From Pythium myriotylum (taxonomy: Eukaryota > Oomycota > Peronosporomycetes > Pythiales > Pythiaceae), in assembly GCA_023091665.1 (NCBI GenBank), contig JALJCQ010000004.1:2232001-2296000 (forward strand): a DNA stretch of 64,000 nucleotides, in the 5' to 3' direction. The position numbers and the translations under genes were made by a program. Below, one piece after another: positions 12,073-23,553 of the stretch. Each line of letters begins with the position of its first letter. Within the stretch, counting starts at the first letter, position 1. The notes under the pieces are model-generated. The model did not search any database. It had not been told where the DNA came from and was given only the letters and a program-made list of their open reading frames with translations.

Positions 12073-13674
12073 ATGGGGCCGAAGAAAGCCAAGAAGGAGA
12101 AGAAAGGCGGCAAGGCGTCCAAGAAGAACTCGGAGGAGGATGCAGCGCTCAAGGAGAGCGAGGCCGAGCGCCTCGAGCTCGTCAAGCAGGCCAAGGCGCT
12201 GCTCGAGATGACCAAGAAGGAGGAGCAGGCCTTCAACGAGTTCCAGCAGCAGCGCGAGAAGATCAACTACTTCTGGATAGTCGAGAAGAAAAATCTAGAG
12301 GACCGTCGCTCTGAGCTGCGTAATAAAGAGCGTGAGCGCCAGGACCTCGAGGAGAAGCACCAGGTCGAGATCAAAGTGTACAAGCAGCGCGTCAAGCACT
12401 TGCTATATGAGCACCAGAACGAGATCACGGCACTCAAGAGAGACCTCGAGAAAGCGCTCAAGCTCAACCAAGATGAGTACCGCGACAACGAGCGCGAGCT
12501 CAAGGGTGACAAGCGGCGGCTCAAATTCGACCTCAAAGAGATTGAACTCTCCCACGAAGACTACCTCAAGAGCTTAAAACAGGACCAAGACCGGCGCATC
12601 ACGGCGCTGCGGCAAGAGTTCGAGCGCCACGCCAAGGAACTTCAGCAGAAGTACGAGCGCAAACGAAAGGCGGTGCGCGATGACCTTGAGGCACGGCGCA
12701 AGGCAGACACGCTACGCATTGAAGAGCGCAAGAACCACCACATCGCGCAGCTCATGGCGGCCCACGAGAAGGCCTTCGGTGAGATCAAAAACTACTACAA
12801 CGACATCACGCACAACAACCTCGACCTGATCAAGTCGCTCAAAGAAGAAGTCGGCGAGATGAAGCGAAAAGAAGCCCAAGACGAAAAGCAAATGTTTGAG
12901 ATTTCCCAAGAAAACAAGCGCATGTCGGAGCCGCTCAAGCGCGCGCTCCTGGACGTCGAGCGCTTGCGCAAGAACATCAAAGTCTACCAGCAGGACAAAG
13001 TCGAGTTACGCGCCAACAAGGCGCAGCTGCTTGTGCTCGAGCAGGACTACGCGACGCTCTCGTGGGAGTACGAGGTGCTCCAACAGCGGTATGCGCAGGT
13101 TCAGCGAGAGTACGAGGAGCTCAACGCGCAGTTCCAGTCAAGCATCTACGACGTACAGCAAAAGTCGGGCCTCAAGAACCTACTGCTCGAGAAGAAAATG
13201 GACGCTATGGCCGTGCGGCTCGAACACAAAGACGCCGAGCTCAACGAGGTACTCATGCACGCTAAGCTCGAGCCGGCCATTGTCGACCGCGTGAAGGGCC
13301 GACTGCAAGACATCATGGAGAACAAGAATCGCGATTTGCGAGACCTCGAGCGCGAGCTCGCCAACATCCAGCGACTGAAGCAGGAGCTCGCGAACGCCAC
13401 GGCGCTCAAGATGAGCGAGTACGGCTTGCCACTTGACGAGCTCGGGTTCACGGCCCAGGTGCGCCCAGTGCTTCCTGCCCACGCGACGACCGGCACGACC
13501 TCTGCACCTCCTACCTCGTCCTTCTTGAGCGGCACCTTGAGTTCACCTGCCAAAACAGCCCCATCGGTCAGCAAGAAAGCTCATGCAAGAATGTCGTCGC
13601 CTACCAAGTCCTCGCTGCGGAGCCCTCTGGATGTGCACATCGCATCGCCGCTCCGAAGTAACCAGTCGCACTGA
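12073..13674 (+). CDS. DRC4: Dynein regulatory complex subunit 4 (GAS8/DRC4), 533 aa
   Basis: This intronless gene encodes a nearly continuous coiled coil from about residue 25 to 450, after a Lys-rich start (MGPKKAKKEKKGGKASKK). The block FGEIKNYYNDITHNNLDLIK is the signature of GAS8/trypanin/DRC4, and the REKINYFWIVEKKNLEDR region fits too. DRC4 is a core subunit of the nexin-dynein regulatory complex that links outer doublets in motile 9+2 axonemes, so the organism almost certainly makes swimming zoospores. The C-terminal 80 residues are Ser/Thr/Pro-rich and probably disordered. The length is near the family norm (about 480 in animals) plus that tail. Confidence 0.94.
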   Translation: MGPKKAKKEKKGGKASKKNSEEDAALKESEAERLELVKQAKALLEMTKKEEQAFNEFQQQREKINYFWIVEKKNLEDRRSELRNKERERQDLEEKHQVEIKVYKQRVKHLLYEHQNEITALKRDLEKALKLNQDEYRDNERELKGDKRRLKFDLKEIELSHEDYLKSLKQDQDRRITALRQEFERHAKELQQKYERKRKAVRDDLEARRKADTLRIEERKNHHIAQLMAAHEKAFGEIKNYYNDITHNNLDLIKSLKEEVGEMKRKEAQDEKQMFEISQENKRMSEPLKRALLDVERLRKNIKVYQQDKVELRANKAQLLVLEQDYATLSWEYEVLQQRYAQVQREYEELNAQFQSSIYDVQQKSGLKNLLLEKKMDAMAVRLEHKDAELNEVLMHAKLEPAIVDRVKGRLQDIMENKNRDLRDLERELANIQRLKQELANATALKMSEYGLPLDELGFTAQVRPVLPAHATTGTTSAPPTSSFLSGTLSSPAKTAPSVSKKAHARMSSPTKSSLRSPLDVHIASPLRSNQSH

Positions 13675-13825
13675 CAAGGCTTCCACCTACACACGAGAAA
13701 TCGAAGGTTGTATCATAGCACAAGAAGACAGGGACCCTCAAAACACCGATTAGTCACATAATCTTAATCCTTTTTCCCTAGAGAAAAAAGGAGGTGGACG
13801 CTGCATTTGCGCCCGGGGCCCATTG

Positions 13826-15148
13826 TTATGCGAAGCGCGACGAGGTAGTGTGGAGGTGGCTGGACGCCGAGGTGGACAGCACGCTGAAGCAGAGCTTCTC
13901 CACGCGCGCGTCCAGCGTGTCAAGCTTGCTCGCCATCTCACGCTCGAACAGCGAAAGCTGCATCGTCATGTTCTGCGCGAGCTGCGCACACGACTGGAGC
14001 GGCGAGACGCTGGTGCCGTTGGCGGTAGTCGACGCCGCTGAAGGTGGCGCCGGCAGTTGCGCCGACGAGAGCATGAGCATTTGGAACGACTGCTGTACCG
14101 ACGCGTCGGCCACCGGCGCGTGGTTCTGCAGGATGTACTGCTGCGGCTGGTGCTGCGGGAGCACCATGCTGCTCATGTACGAACTGACGTCGTCGGCCGC
14201 CGTGACAGCCGCCGCCGCCTCGTGGTGGTCGGGCAGCATGGACGGTGTCGGCGACGGGCGCCCGTTGCTGCCTTCGTTGTTGCTGCTCTCGCCGCCGCCG
14301 CTGGCGGACGCGTGGGCGGCGTCGCCGTTGGTTGCAGCGCCGCTCATGTCCATGGCGGGCGTGAACTTTGGCGGCAGACGCGCGAGCTCGTCCTCAGCCA
14401 TGGTCTTGATGCCGTGGGCGCGCTTGAAGTGGCGCAGCCAAACGTTGATGGAGCGGAACGAGACGTTCGCGGCGTCGTCCGCCGCGTACTGCATGAAGAG
14501 GTCCGTGGTCTTGTGGGCGAGCGCCTCGGGCGTGACGCCGCGGCCGAGCTTGCGCTGGCGGATGAGCCAGCGGTAGAGCTCCTGCTCGACGCCCGGGTGG
14601 TACTCGGTCGTGGCCTTGAGCGTCTTGCGGCGCAGGCTCGAGAGGTGCTTGGCGTCGATGCAGAAGGCGAGGATGCGGTCCTTGTTCTTCTTGATGTCCG
14701 AGACTTGCTGGCGGCTGATACCGAAGTCGCGCGAGATGGTCACGGGCTGTTCGCCCATCTCGAGTCGCTGGAGCACCTGCTGCTTCTCGTGGATCGAGAG
14801 CACGACGCGCTTGCGCTTGCCGCCGCCGGCCGAGGCCGACGCGCCGCTGGACGAGGGCGTCGGCGAGTGCGTGGCCGGGAGGTGGATCATGTGCGCGGGC
14901 GACGCGTGATCGTGGCCGCAGTCGGATCCGCAGGGCCCGTCGTCTTCCTCGTCGTCTTCCTCCTCTTCTTCTTCTTCTTCGTCGTCCTCCTCCGTGTGGC
15001 CCAGCAGCGCGTCGGGCTCCTCGCCGCCGATGACCACGACGCTGTGGGACGAGAGCAGTCCGTGCGGGTCGCCGCGGCCGCCGTCGCTCAGGTCGATCAC
15101 GGCCACGGCGCTCACCGAGTGCGCGTCATCCGCCGCCTCGCCATCCAT
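13826..15148 (-). CDS. CENP-B-type helix-turn-helix DNA-binding protein (440 aa)
   Basis: Intronless. Residues 1-105 are acidic with a long Glu/Asp run. They are followed by a psq/CENP-B N-terminal helix-turn-helix at roughly 110-165 (LSIHEKQQVLQRLEMGEQPV, then GISRQQVSDIKKNKDRIL) and a second Tc5/CENP-B-like domain at about 175-250 (EQELYRWLIRQRKLGRGVTP, then SFRSINVWLRHFKRAHGI). The C-terminal half is Ser/Ala/Gln-rich with a short terminal coiled coil. No DDE transposase domain is present, unlike pogo/jerky elements. It is therefore most likely a host transcription or chromatin factor derived from such a transposase; that origin is inference from family knowledge. It is divergent from the 79-residue gene at 15329. 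Confidence 0.85.
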   Translation of the reverse strand: MDGEAADDAHSVSAVAVIDLSDGGRGDPHGLLSSHSVVVIGGEEPDALLGHTEEDDEEEEEEEEDDEEDDGPCGSDCGHDHASPAHMIHLPATHSPTPSSSGASASAGGGKRKRVVLSIHEKQQVLQRLEMGEQPVTISRDFGISRQQVSDIKKNKDRILAFCIDAKHLSSLRRKTLKATTEYHPGVEQELYRWLIRQRKLGRGVTPEALAHKTTDLFMQYAADDAANVSFRSINVWLRHFKRAHGIKTMAEDELARLPPKFTPAMDMSGAATNGDAAHASASGGGESSNNEGSNGRPSPTPSMLPDHHEAAAAVTAADDVSSYMSSMVLPQHQPQQYILQNHAPVADASVQQSFQMLMLSSAQLPAPPSAASTTANGTSVSPLQSCAQLAQNMTMQLSLFEREMASKLDTLDARVEKLCFSVLSTSASSHLHTTSSRFA

Positions 15149-15268
15149 GCCCGAGACCGTAACCCGTCACGGCGTCGTCGTCGCCGCCTGCGGGAGAGCG
15201 CCCAGGGGAGAACGGCGCCGCGCTCTAATGAGGAGCGACCCCGTCCCTCGGATTTTTCGGGAAGAAGA

Positions 15269-15317
15269 TATCCGGATATATCCACCGGATAAAACCAGCC
15301 CGAATACAAATATCCGG
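15269..15317. promoter_or_regulatory. Three TATCCGG motifs, one palindromic, in a bidirectional gap
   Basis: A perfect 10-bp palindrome, TATCCGGATA (15269-15278), is followed by CCGGATA at 15285-15291 and TATCCGG at 15311-15317. They lie between the divergent starts at 15148 and 15329. Repetition of one core in both orientations within 49 bp looks like a transcription factor operator. The factor is unknown. Confidence 0.4.
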
Positions 15318-15328
15318 AAGGGTGGGAA

Positions 15329-15708
15329 ATGGAGAGAGCGACGACGACGACAACGCCCATGCGCGAGGCGGCTCGTCAGAGCGACGAGAGGTGGAAGGCG
15401 AACGGCGGTACGTGGTGCGTGTCACATGTCGCATGGCGGAGGCTGACGACGCGGCAATGGGCCCTCGCAGCGCTGCGCAACGTGCTGGCGACCGAGAGAC
15501 GCCGCCGCGCCGCCGAGCTCGCGGCTGCAGATCTGGACGAGAGTACGTGGCGCGTTAGTATGGCGATGAGGAGGACGAAAGAGAGGGCGCCGCTCATGAT
15601 GGGAGTGGTGTCGCGTCAGCGCTCAAGCAGGAGACGGTGGACGCGCTGCGGCAGAAGGCGCGCGACCTGCAGAACGACAAGTGGATGTACGAGGACATCA
15701 AGCTCTAA
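15329..15708 (+). CDS. Small helical protein in three exons (79 aa), unrecognised
   Basis: Exons 15329-15407, 15471-15542 and 15620-15708, both introns in phase 1 (63 and 77 bp). The first intron runs from GTACGTGG to CCTCGCAG with a CTGAC branch-like site. The joined product has a Thr-rich start, then a continuous charged helix LRNVLATERRRRAAELAAAD joined to LKQETVDALRQKARDLQNDK and a C-terminal WMYEDIKL. I do not recognise it. The heptad-like spacing of Leu/Val/Ala suggests a coiled-coil subunit of a larger complex. Without splicing the frame is also open but the encoded sequence loses this helical regularity. Confidence 0.55.
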
Positions 15709-15838
15709 CTACCGGATACGAAACAACCTCATTGCACATTTCTTTGTCTTCTTCCTCCGGCGCGCGGCGGGGCGAGAGAAGCAAAGAGAGCGGTCTTGGA
15801 TCCTCATACTCCAGCGTGGGGAAAAGAAACTAATTGCT

Positions 15839-16853
15839 TTAGAGAAGGTTGCGCTTCTGGAACTCCTGGAGCATGGTCGAGCCGAGGCGAGCAGGCGAGC
15901 GCGTGACCGAGACGCCGGCGTCCTCGAGTGCCGCGAACTTGCCCGCGGCCGTGCCCTTGCCGCCCGAGACGATCGCACCGGCGTGGCCCATGCGGCGGCC
16001 AGGCGGCGCGGTCGTGCCGGCAATGAAGCTCACGACCGGCTTGTTCGGGTCGCCGAACTCCTTGAGCCACTCGGCGGCCTCCTCCTCGGCCGAACCACCG
16101 ATCTCGCCGATCATGATGATGCCCTCGGTCTCCGGGTCGTTCGTGAATCGCTCGAGACAGTCGATGAAGTTGGTGCCGTTGAACGGGTCACCGCCGATAC
16201 CGATGACCGTGGACTGGCCGAGGCCGGCGGCCGTGGTCTGGGCGACAGCCTCGTACGTGAGCGTACCCGAACGCGAGACAATGCCGATCTTGCCCTTGGT
16301 GTGGATGTAGCCGGGCATGATGCCCATCTTGCACTCGCCCGGCTTGATGATACCCGGGCAGTTGGGGCCGATGAGGCGCGTCTTGCTCTGCTGGCGCAGG
16401 TGCCACTTGACCTTGACCATGTCCTGCTGCGGGATGCCCTCGGTGATCGCGACGACGAGCGGGATCTCGGCCTCGATGGCGTCGATGATGGCCTGTGCGC
16501 AGAACGGCGGCGGCACGTAGATGACCGAGGCGTCGGCGCCCGTCTCCTTCTTGGCCTCGGCGACCGTGTTGAACACGGGCAGGCCGAGATGGGTCGAGCC
16601 GCCCTTCTTCGGGGTCACGCCGCCGACCATGTTGGTGCCGTAGGCGATGGCCTGCTCCGAGTGGAACGTGCCCTAGATTCGCTCCTCGTCAGTAGGGAAT
16701 ATCGTGGCGTCTGTGGCCGCGTGCTCGTACCTGCTTGCCGGTGAAGCCCTGGCAGATGACCTTGGTGTCCTTGTTGATCCAGACCTTGGCGGAGGCCGAC
16801 ATGGCGCGCGTGGCGCTGGCCAGCGACGTCTTCACGGGCGTGCGGGCGAACAT
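15839..16853 (-). CDS. SUCLG1: Mitochondrial succinyl-CoA ligase alpha subunit (318 aa)
   Basis: Exons 16853-16731 and 16672-15839 join in phase 0 across a 58-bp intron. This is the alpha subunit of succinyl-CoA synthetase, which makes ATP or GTP from succinyl-CoA in the TCA cycle. Residues 1-21 form an amphipathic Arg/Ser/Ala mitochondrial presequence. The CoA-binding domain has [19 protein letters not shown], and the ligase domain contains [20 protein letters not shown] and the phosphohistidine loop [14 protein letters not shown]. The length is typical. The start is chosen at MFARTPVK because the frame upstream of it shows no targeting character. Confidence 0.96.
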
Positions 16854-17154
16854 CTTGACTCGCGAGTCCGACTCGGGGAATGGGGGGCGGGGGGATCTCC
16901 TGACGTCAAACGTGAGCCGGCAGCCACAGGTGGAGGTCGTATTTCCACCAATCATCGATGAATTGGAACTTGAAGTGAATCTTAATTGGTAGATAAAAGA
17001 CGTCGGGAGGTTCTTCTATGGATGTATTTAGACCAATCAGGGGCGATCGTGTACGTCAACAGAAAGATCGCCTCATGAGCGTTCGGTCACTTGCTCAACA
17101 TGGACAGTGTACTGGGTGATTTTCTAGCGCGTTCTCTATTGTTGCTAGCGTCTC
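16854..17154. other. Intergenic spacer, nothing recognised
   Basis: A 301-bp gap between the succinyl-CoA ligase start and the UBR ligase stop, both on the minus strand. It holds the presumed 5' UTR/promoter of the former and the 3' UTR of the latter. I see no ORF, RNA gene or repeat. Confidence 0.6.
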
Positions 17155-20100
17155 CTAATAGTGACTATTGCGGATGACGCGGTCCGAGCTGTTCTGGATG
17201 CGGACGACCTCGTTCGGGATCTCGTGATGCATCCAGAGACGCAGGAGACGGTCACGCCGCTCCGTGTTGAGGTACAGCGGTCGTCCTTTGGCCAGTTCAC
17301 GGTTCCGTTCGCCAAACTCTTCTCCGTACTCGTCCACGTACAAACTTCCGACGTACGCGGCGAGCTTCCAGTACACGAGCAGCACGGCACCTTCGAGAAC
17401 AAGGAGAAACATGCAACTTCCTCGGCCGCACTTCTTGGCATGTACTGTGCAAGCACCAGGGTTGCTCTCCTCGGGATACCCCTTGTCATGCTGAATCGAG
17501 GGACATGTGCTCGCAGCGCACAGTAACATACCACAGCATAGGCATACGGCTGGGCGTGCTGGAAACTGGTTGCATGCAGCACATTTCCGCTTCGCCAGCG
17601 CAGCGTAAAACTTCACGTACGCTCGAGGAAGTGACCGCAAATACCGAGTTCTGTTTGATCCGGAGGCGAACACCGACATAGACGTGTGAACTGTGTTCAA
17701 GTCTCGACCGAGGGCTTGGGCGTAGTTAAGCTTTGTCGCTAAAGTCTTGCCCGCATTTGCTGTCGTGAACCACTGTTGTAAGACGCCATGAGGATCACTC
17801 ATTTCGTCATAAGCAGCCTTGAAGCGTTGAACCCACCGCCCAACGACCGGTTGCAGATCTGCTGAGTGTGACCACAGACTATCAACCGTAATGAAACCGT
17901 ACTGAGACACATCATTCTCATCGATGAAGACAGGTTTCATGGTGAGCTTGTTTGTGAACGAATGAGATCGAAATCGAGCCTTGAGCAAGAATGTGGTCAC
18001 CTTCAGGATGGGAACAACTTCAGTTGCTGCGATGTTTAGCAGCTTCTGCTTATCATCGATCGTGTTCACTCCATCGCCAAAGACCACACCGCATTGCTCC
18101 AATACTTGCACGCGGAGCTGGTCTACCAACTCCGATGCCTTCTCTTGCGTGCGATTTTCGTCGTCCATCATCGTTGTGACGAAGAACTGGATGTGCTCTT
18201 CGGAAATCGTAAGCTCGTTTGCCATATTGTCAGAATAATCTTCATGACGAGTGATTGAGTACCACAGCACGCTCTGCACGAGTCTCGCTAGAACGATTAG
18301 ACGGCCGTAGTATATCGCCTCCTCCTCCGAGCCTGCTAACAGGATGCCCTTGACCAGAACAGTGCCAAGCTGAGTAAGCAACAATGGCTTCGTTGGCCAT
18401 CGAACTTTGCCCCACTGGCTCTGTTTGCGTGTCTGTGTTTGTGTGCTTGGGTGTTCTTCTTCCAACACAATCGTTCCGTCGGAAAGGATATCTGAGCCTC
18501 CGTAGTATAGCAAGTGGGATATTTGTCGTCTCGCCAAGACTACAGCCGATGTGGTCGATTGAGCTGATCCGTTCACCGGTCGTGGTGTTTTTGCTACTTG
18601 CTCTAACATCAGCGGAAGAAAGCGCATTGCCTCTAGGAATCGCTGCTCTGGTCGAAGCTGATCGCGCTCTGGTGAGCCCAGGAAAGTGCACAACAGTGTG
18701 TGGAACAATGCCAGACATCCCGACGCCGTGTAGCGGTCTGGGCGAGACTTCTGTGTTGCTCCGCAAGCAACTTTTCGAATTGCCATGCAAAGCGACGAGA
18801 GGCCGTCTTCTAGCCAGGCTCGCACTCGTGGCGGAATCGTAGTTGCTGGTGCAATAATGGACCCCACTGCTTCCACGCAATCAGGCTTTTGCTCGTTTTC
18901 ATCTTCCATGGTTTCGTCGGAATCCTTGGAATTTTCTCTGCCGATCTGGTCGAGCCACCGAAGAAGATGCTGATGTGACAATTCTGCCGGTGTCTCAGAT
19001 GTACGGTTGCTATCGGCGATTAGTTGATTCAACTCGTCCGTCGTTGTCGGAATCAAAACGTTTGAAATCGACTTGCACAACGGGCATAGAAACTCTTTCT
19101 TGGTGACATCTACAGCGTTCAAGGCGTGCCTGTGATGGCCCCCTGTAATCGCCCGTTGGAACTGAGAAGCGTGGTATGACTCCCAGCACGTGTGATGGAC
19201 CGAATGCCCACATAATCGTACGTGGACAGGTACGTCTTCACCCAGATGCATCTCATCAATCGGTGTGCTAAGGAAGCGCCCTTTCTCGCCGTTCACGCGA
19301 GAGAAGACTGGTGAGCACTGGGCGAAGCCAACGTAGCACATGAAGCTGTTCTCCGACTCGGTCGAATGACACATAGCACACTCTGGTTGTGATGCGGCAG
19401 TTTCAGCGTCATCTTCCATGGGGATGTCAGCTAACAAAGCCGCATTGTCTTCGGCACTTCCAACGGCGATCGATTCCCGCTTTTCCCGAGCAGCTGAGGT
19501 ATCACCATTTGACTCAGCTGATGCGTCATCTTCATCATTACTCGCCTCCGCCATCATCTGCATCTGCACAGCAAAAGCTGCTTGACGCTGTTGCATTTGC
19601 TGGATGGCTCGCATCTGAGCTTCTCTCCTCCTTTTCAACAATAAAGCCTTTCGATCTTCTTCTTCCCGTGAGGCCTCTCGTGTCATCCGATACTGTTCAA
19701 CTCTTGTCTGACACTCTTCGTCGATGCGAGCCAAGCGATGAACCAACCAATCCACACCTCGTCCGATCTCATGCTTCTGATCGCCATCAAGGTTCACCAT
19801 GTTGCTACTACCGTTGCCGGGTACCCATGGATCCAGCTGAAGTAGCAGCTGGAGCACCGAGGATCGAGTTTCCAGACTACCCCGCAAACCTGGATGCTCA
19901 CTCGTAATCCACACGAGGAAGTTGTCGACCATCTCCTTTGCTTTCGTGCGATACTCCTCATCGGCATCCGTCGACGCCGGAGTTGAGAGGGTGTACCGAA
20001 TATCTTCTACCACGTACACTTGCAGAGTGAACAAGTGCACTGCTCGCGACAAAATATTTAGGCTGCATTGAGAATCAGTAGACGCCCTCCACAAAGTCTC

Positions 20101-23100
20101 GTACACCAGTTTGCAGGCATGGGGGTGCAGGATTGAAAGACGGGTTAGGCGGAACCCCTGAGCACAAGGTAGCACATTCTTGACCAAAGGGAAGTCGAGC
20201 CAAGTAGATCGAGTCGCGTCAGCCGTCGTTGCCGAGTTATCCTGTTGTTGCTCTTTCGCTTTTGACGAACGCAGTCTATGTTGAAACCAGTTCTCATGGG
20301 CAGCCTCATGTTGTTTCCGAGTGAGGTGGACGAACGTGGGTATATACTCAGCGTATAGCTCTGGTTTGAGTCGATACAGCACTTTCCCGCCACCAGAACT
20401 GGAAGCCTCCCCAAACAGGGATCCGTTTGAGGAAGAAGTTGATGTTTCTACACAAACTTCGTTGACGATCAGGTCTAGGATTGGCCCGGTTGAAAACTTG
20501 CTTGCAAACAGATTGTCATGCGCTGCGAAAAATTCAGTCGCAATCTTTGCCAGGTCGCTATGGGCACAGGGCCCAACAATTAGACGCTGAACTATTTCTC
20601 GACGCAAAAACACCACCAGAGATCGGAGGGGATCAACAGTGGAAACTCGAGGAGGCAGCTCGGAGGCAAACTGACACAAAAGTGCCATACACTCAGATGC
20701 CATGAGTTCCAAGTCGTGAATGTCTGTTGTAGCAGCTTCATACCACTGGGTTGCACGGAACCGATTGATAACGGAATCCATCATCCAGTCGATGCCCAAT
20801 AACTGGAATCCGAACTGGACAAGGAGCAAATCATGGTCTCGGAAGCGCAAACAAAATGGGGGTTCCCCGTAGTTCATGCTGTGGTTGAGAACTGACAAAC
20901 CATTGCGGACCCACAGTCCAGAATGGACCTCAGCGTCCCAGACGATCGACTGGAGCACGGGCTCAATCAGATTCAAACGATGCCAGAAGCCAATTGGATG
21001 ATCAGCTCCATAAATCCACGGAGAAGCCTTGCTGCCGTCGGGACTCTTGTGTATCAACTCGTAGAAAATCTCGAGGCTTTTGGGCGAGTCACAGAGCGTG
21101 CGAATCAACTGTGCGACAGTACGATGAAGTGGGAAATGGCATGATACTGAAGCGTCCACAGGATTGGCGGCAAGGCACTTTCCCACTTCGAAATCCGAGC
21201 TCGAGGCTGGAGGGAAGTATTTACCTGTTGATGCGAGCCAAAAGTAATACGTCTCCATGATGGTGTGAATAAGCTTGGATACTAACGCGCGCAGCTGGCT
21301 TTCGTTCGACGAATCAATGTTGGCAAGCTTGAACACATTCGCGATAATCCACGTGAAGATGTCGGATGCGGTGGATACAAATTCAACTGTCACAACCCAT
21401 GCGCGAGATTCGACTTCGACATGATCGCCAAAGCGCCTAACCTCTGGGCATACACCTTGCACATAAGAAAGGTACAACAAGAAGTCGGCGAGGCGTGCGC
21501 CATTCTTCTCGAGAACAAACAGCTCGGAGATCCCTTCAATCTGTACGGCATACCGCAAATCCAACAGGCCCGACAGGTAACGTCGGTACACGAAGACAGG
21601 CGAGCTTACGTCTAGCTCGTACCTGCCAGGGAGCTCGGTAGTCGAAGGAAGCCCCAAGAAGACCGACTGTCCGTCAGGTGTATCAGCGGTCTTCCGCACC
21701 ATGAATCCCCACTTGGTTGCTTCTGCGTCTAATGAAGAGACGTCGATGTCACGGATTGTAGTTGAGCCTTTCGATATAGCCCGTTGGATTGCGAATGCGA
21801 ACAAATCCCACTGATCGATCGTATTTGATGAGGCCGAGAGAAATGGAGCCATCACCTCTGGCAACGTACTAGTTGACGGCTGTTGTGAGATGAGTGGTTG
21901 ACGCCGAGGCTTCCGCTTCAGAGTCTCAAGGACGGAAGCTACTAGTACCTCGAGCAGCTCATGATCCAAAACCAACAGCTTTACAAAGCTCGCGCGATTG
22001 AAGAATTGGACACTGAATGTAAGAATCGTCACGCTTGAACTGCCAACTCCTAGGAAGCTCTCGCGATATAGTTGGCGATAACATCGTGTGAAGGCAACGG
22101 CGAACGACTTCTTGAACACAGGGTCAGCCAACAGAGCCATCAGCAAACTGTGTAATGCATCGCTGCCGTGCTTCGGTAGAAATGAATCAGCTAGAATGAC
22201 AGCTCGAAGAACAGGGAACTCTTCTTCGTAGTGCTTTTCGTCATGTGCATAATCGGGGTCGACTAGCGCGTCGTCACATGAATGTGCGATGAACTGCTCA
22301 CAAACAAGTCGGCAGAACCCGTCCGACAGATTTGCCATCGACACAAACCACTGCAGCAGTGTGCTCACGACAGGCAACTTGGCCTTGTAATCGCTTGACA
22401 CGATTGAAGAAACAAGCCCATGACGGCACATGGCATCGACAACCTCCACAGCTTCGTCACGCGTAGCGCGAGAACGGATCACACTCTGCTTGTGTGCTGT
22501 CGCTTCTCCAACGATTTTAAGCGTTTGATACTACTTGCAGAGTAGAAAATGTTAGTGTTCTCGAAGCACAAAACGACACCTAGACATGGAGACATACGCT
22601 GATTGCGGGCAGTGCGCGCGTGAGAGCAGTCGCAAACTCCTGAGAGCTTTGCATTTCGTTAAAGTGCACAAGAACCGAATATCGATTGTCGGCTGGCTCA
22701 AACGCGAGCTTGGCTCGTACACGGTCGACATCGCTTGTGTCCACGACCGGCATTGCGCGCGCCTCCGTGATGGTCCGCAGCACGAGCGAGAGGACTTCGG
22801 CTAGACAAGCGCGTGATGACGTCAGCAACTCTGGCGGGAAGTATGCCAAGGGGTCGGCATCATGGGCTCCCTAAACCACAAATACATTGTCATCAGCGTC
22901 ATCGTCCTCCACCAGCATGGAACCAGGAGCTATCTACGTACGCGGTGCTCCGTACAGAAGCCGTCAGACGCCCAGGCCTCGGTGTCGCCGCAATCGCAGC
23001 AGCCGCCGCTTTGTGTGTAGTAAAAGAACACCTCGTGGTTCTCGTGGTCGCTCGAGATGAAGCAGTCATTGCACATGACGCACGTCTCGTCGACCTGGCA

Positions 23101-23553
23101 CACCTTGCAGTTCCACGCGATGTCGCCCGGCTTGAACTCGTAGGCGCACATGCGCTTGGGCAGCTGCTGGAGGCTCTCGAGCGACGCGTCGTCCAGCACG
23201 CACTCACGCAGCTCCTGGAGCTTGCGGCGCTCCCAGTCTTCGTGGTCGCGCTCTCCCCACGAGCCCACGGCGAGCATCTCGCTCAGCAGCGCGCGCACAC
23301 GCAGCAGCTGGGCGTCGTTGCGCTCGCTCGCGGCCTGGTTCAGCAGCGCGGCGGCCTCGTGGTCGTCGGCCTCGCTCGGAGTGGTCATTTCGGCGTCCAT
23401 TTCCTCGGCAACGACGGGGATCTGGAGGGCGCGGAGCGGCTCGTTCGACGCGTCGAAGAGCGCGCTGTCCGGTGGCGACGCGGGCTCCATGCGCAGCGCG
23501 GCGGCGGTCGGCGGGGCGGCGGCGCGCGCGGCTTCTTCCGCTTTCGTGGGCAC
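17155..23553 (-). CDS. UBR-type N-recognin E3 ubiquitin ligase (about 2086 aa, 3 exons)
   Basis: Exons 23553-22942, 22870-22598 and 22530-17155, phase 0, introns 71 and 67 bp; the second contains CTAAC. It is a UBR1/UBR2/PRT6-class ligase of the N-degron pathway. The UBR box (about 134-204) has the Cys/His zinc ligands (CKVCQVDETCVMCNDCF, GGCCDCGDTEAW). It is followed by a ClpS-like region (about 210-330) for bulky hydrophobic N-termini. A long helical body leads to a RING-H2-like domain (about 1345-1445: ECAMC, LCGHSVHHTCW, CPLCKS). The UBR autoinhibitory domain is at about 1950-2086 (CLCCGMLLC, GRGSCMFLLVLEGAVLL, GRPLYLNTERRDRLLRLW). In the ClpS-like part the usual N-D-(D/E) pocket reads HFNEMQSS, so type-2 binding may be altered. 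Possible upstream exons cannot be excluded, but the first ATG gives a plausible disordered N-terminus. Confidence 0.9.

Noticed and set aside
14057..15292. 411-codon plus-strand frame opposite the CENP-B-like gene
   Set aside because: Arg/Val/Ala-rich shadow frame with no motif; the minus strand carries the recognisable helix-turn-helix domains.
15329..16744. 471-codon plus-strand frame over the succinyl-CoA ligase gene
   Set aside because: Most of it is antisense to a certain enzyme gene. Only the first 380 bp, after splicing, may be coding (the 79-residue protein).
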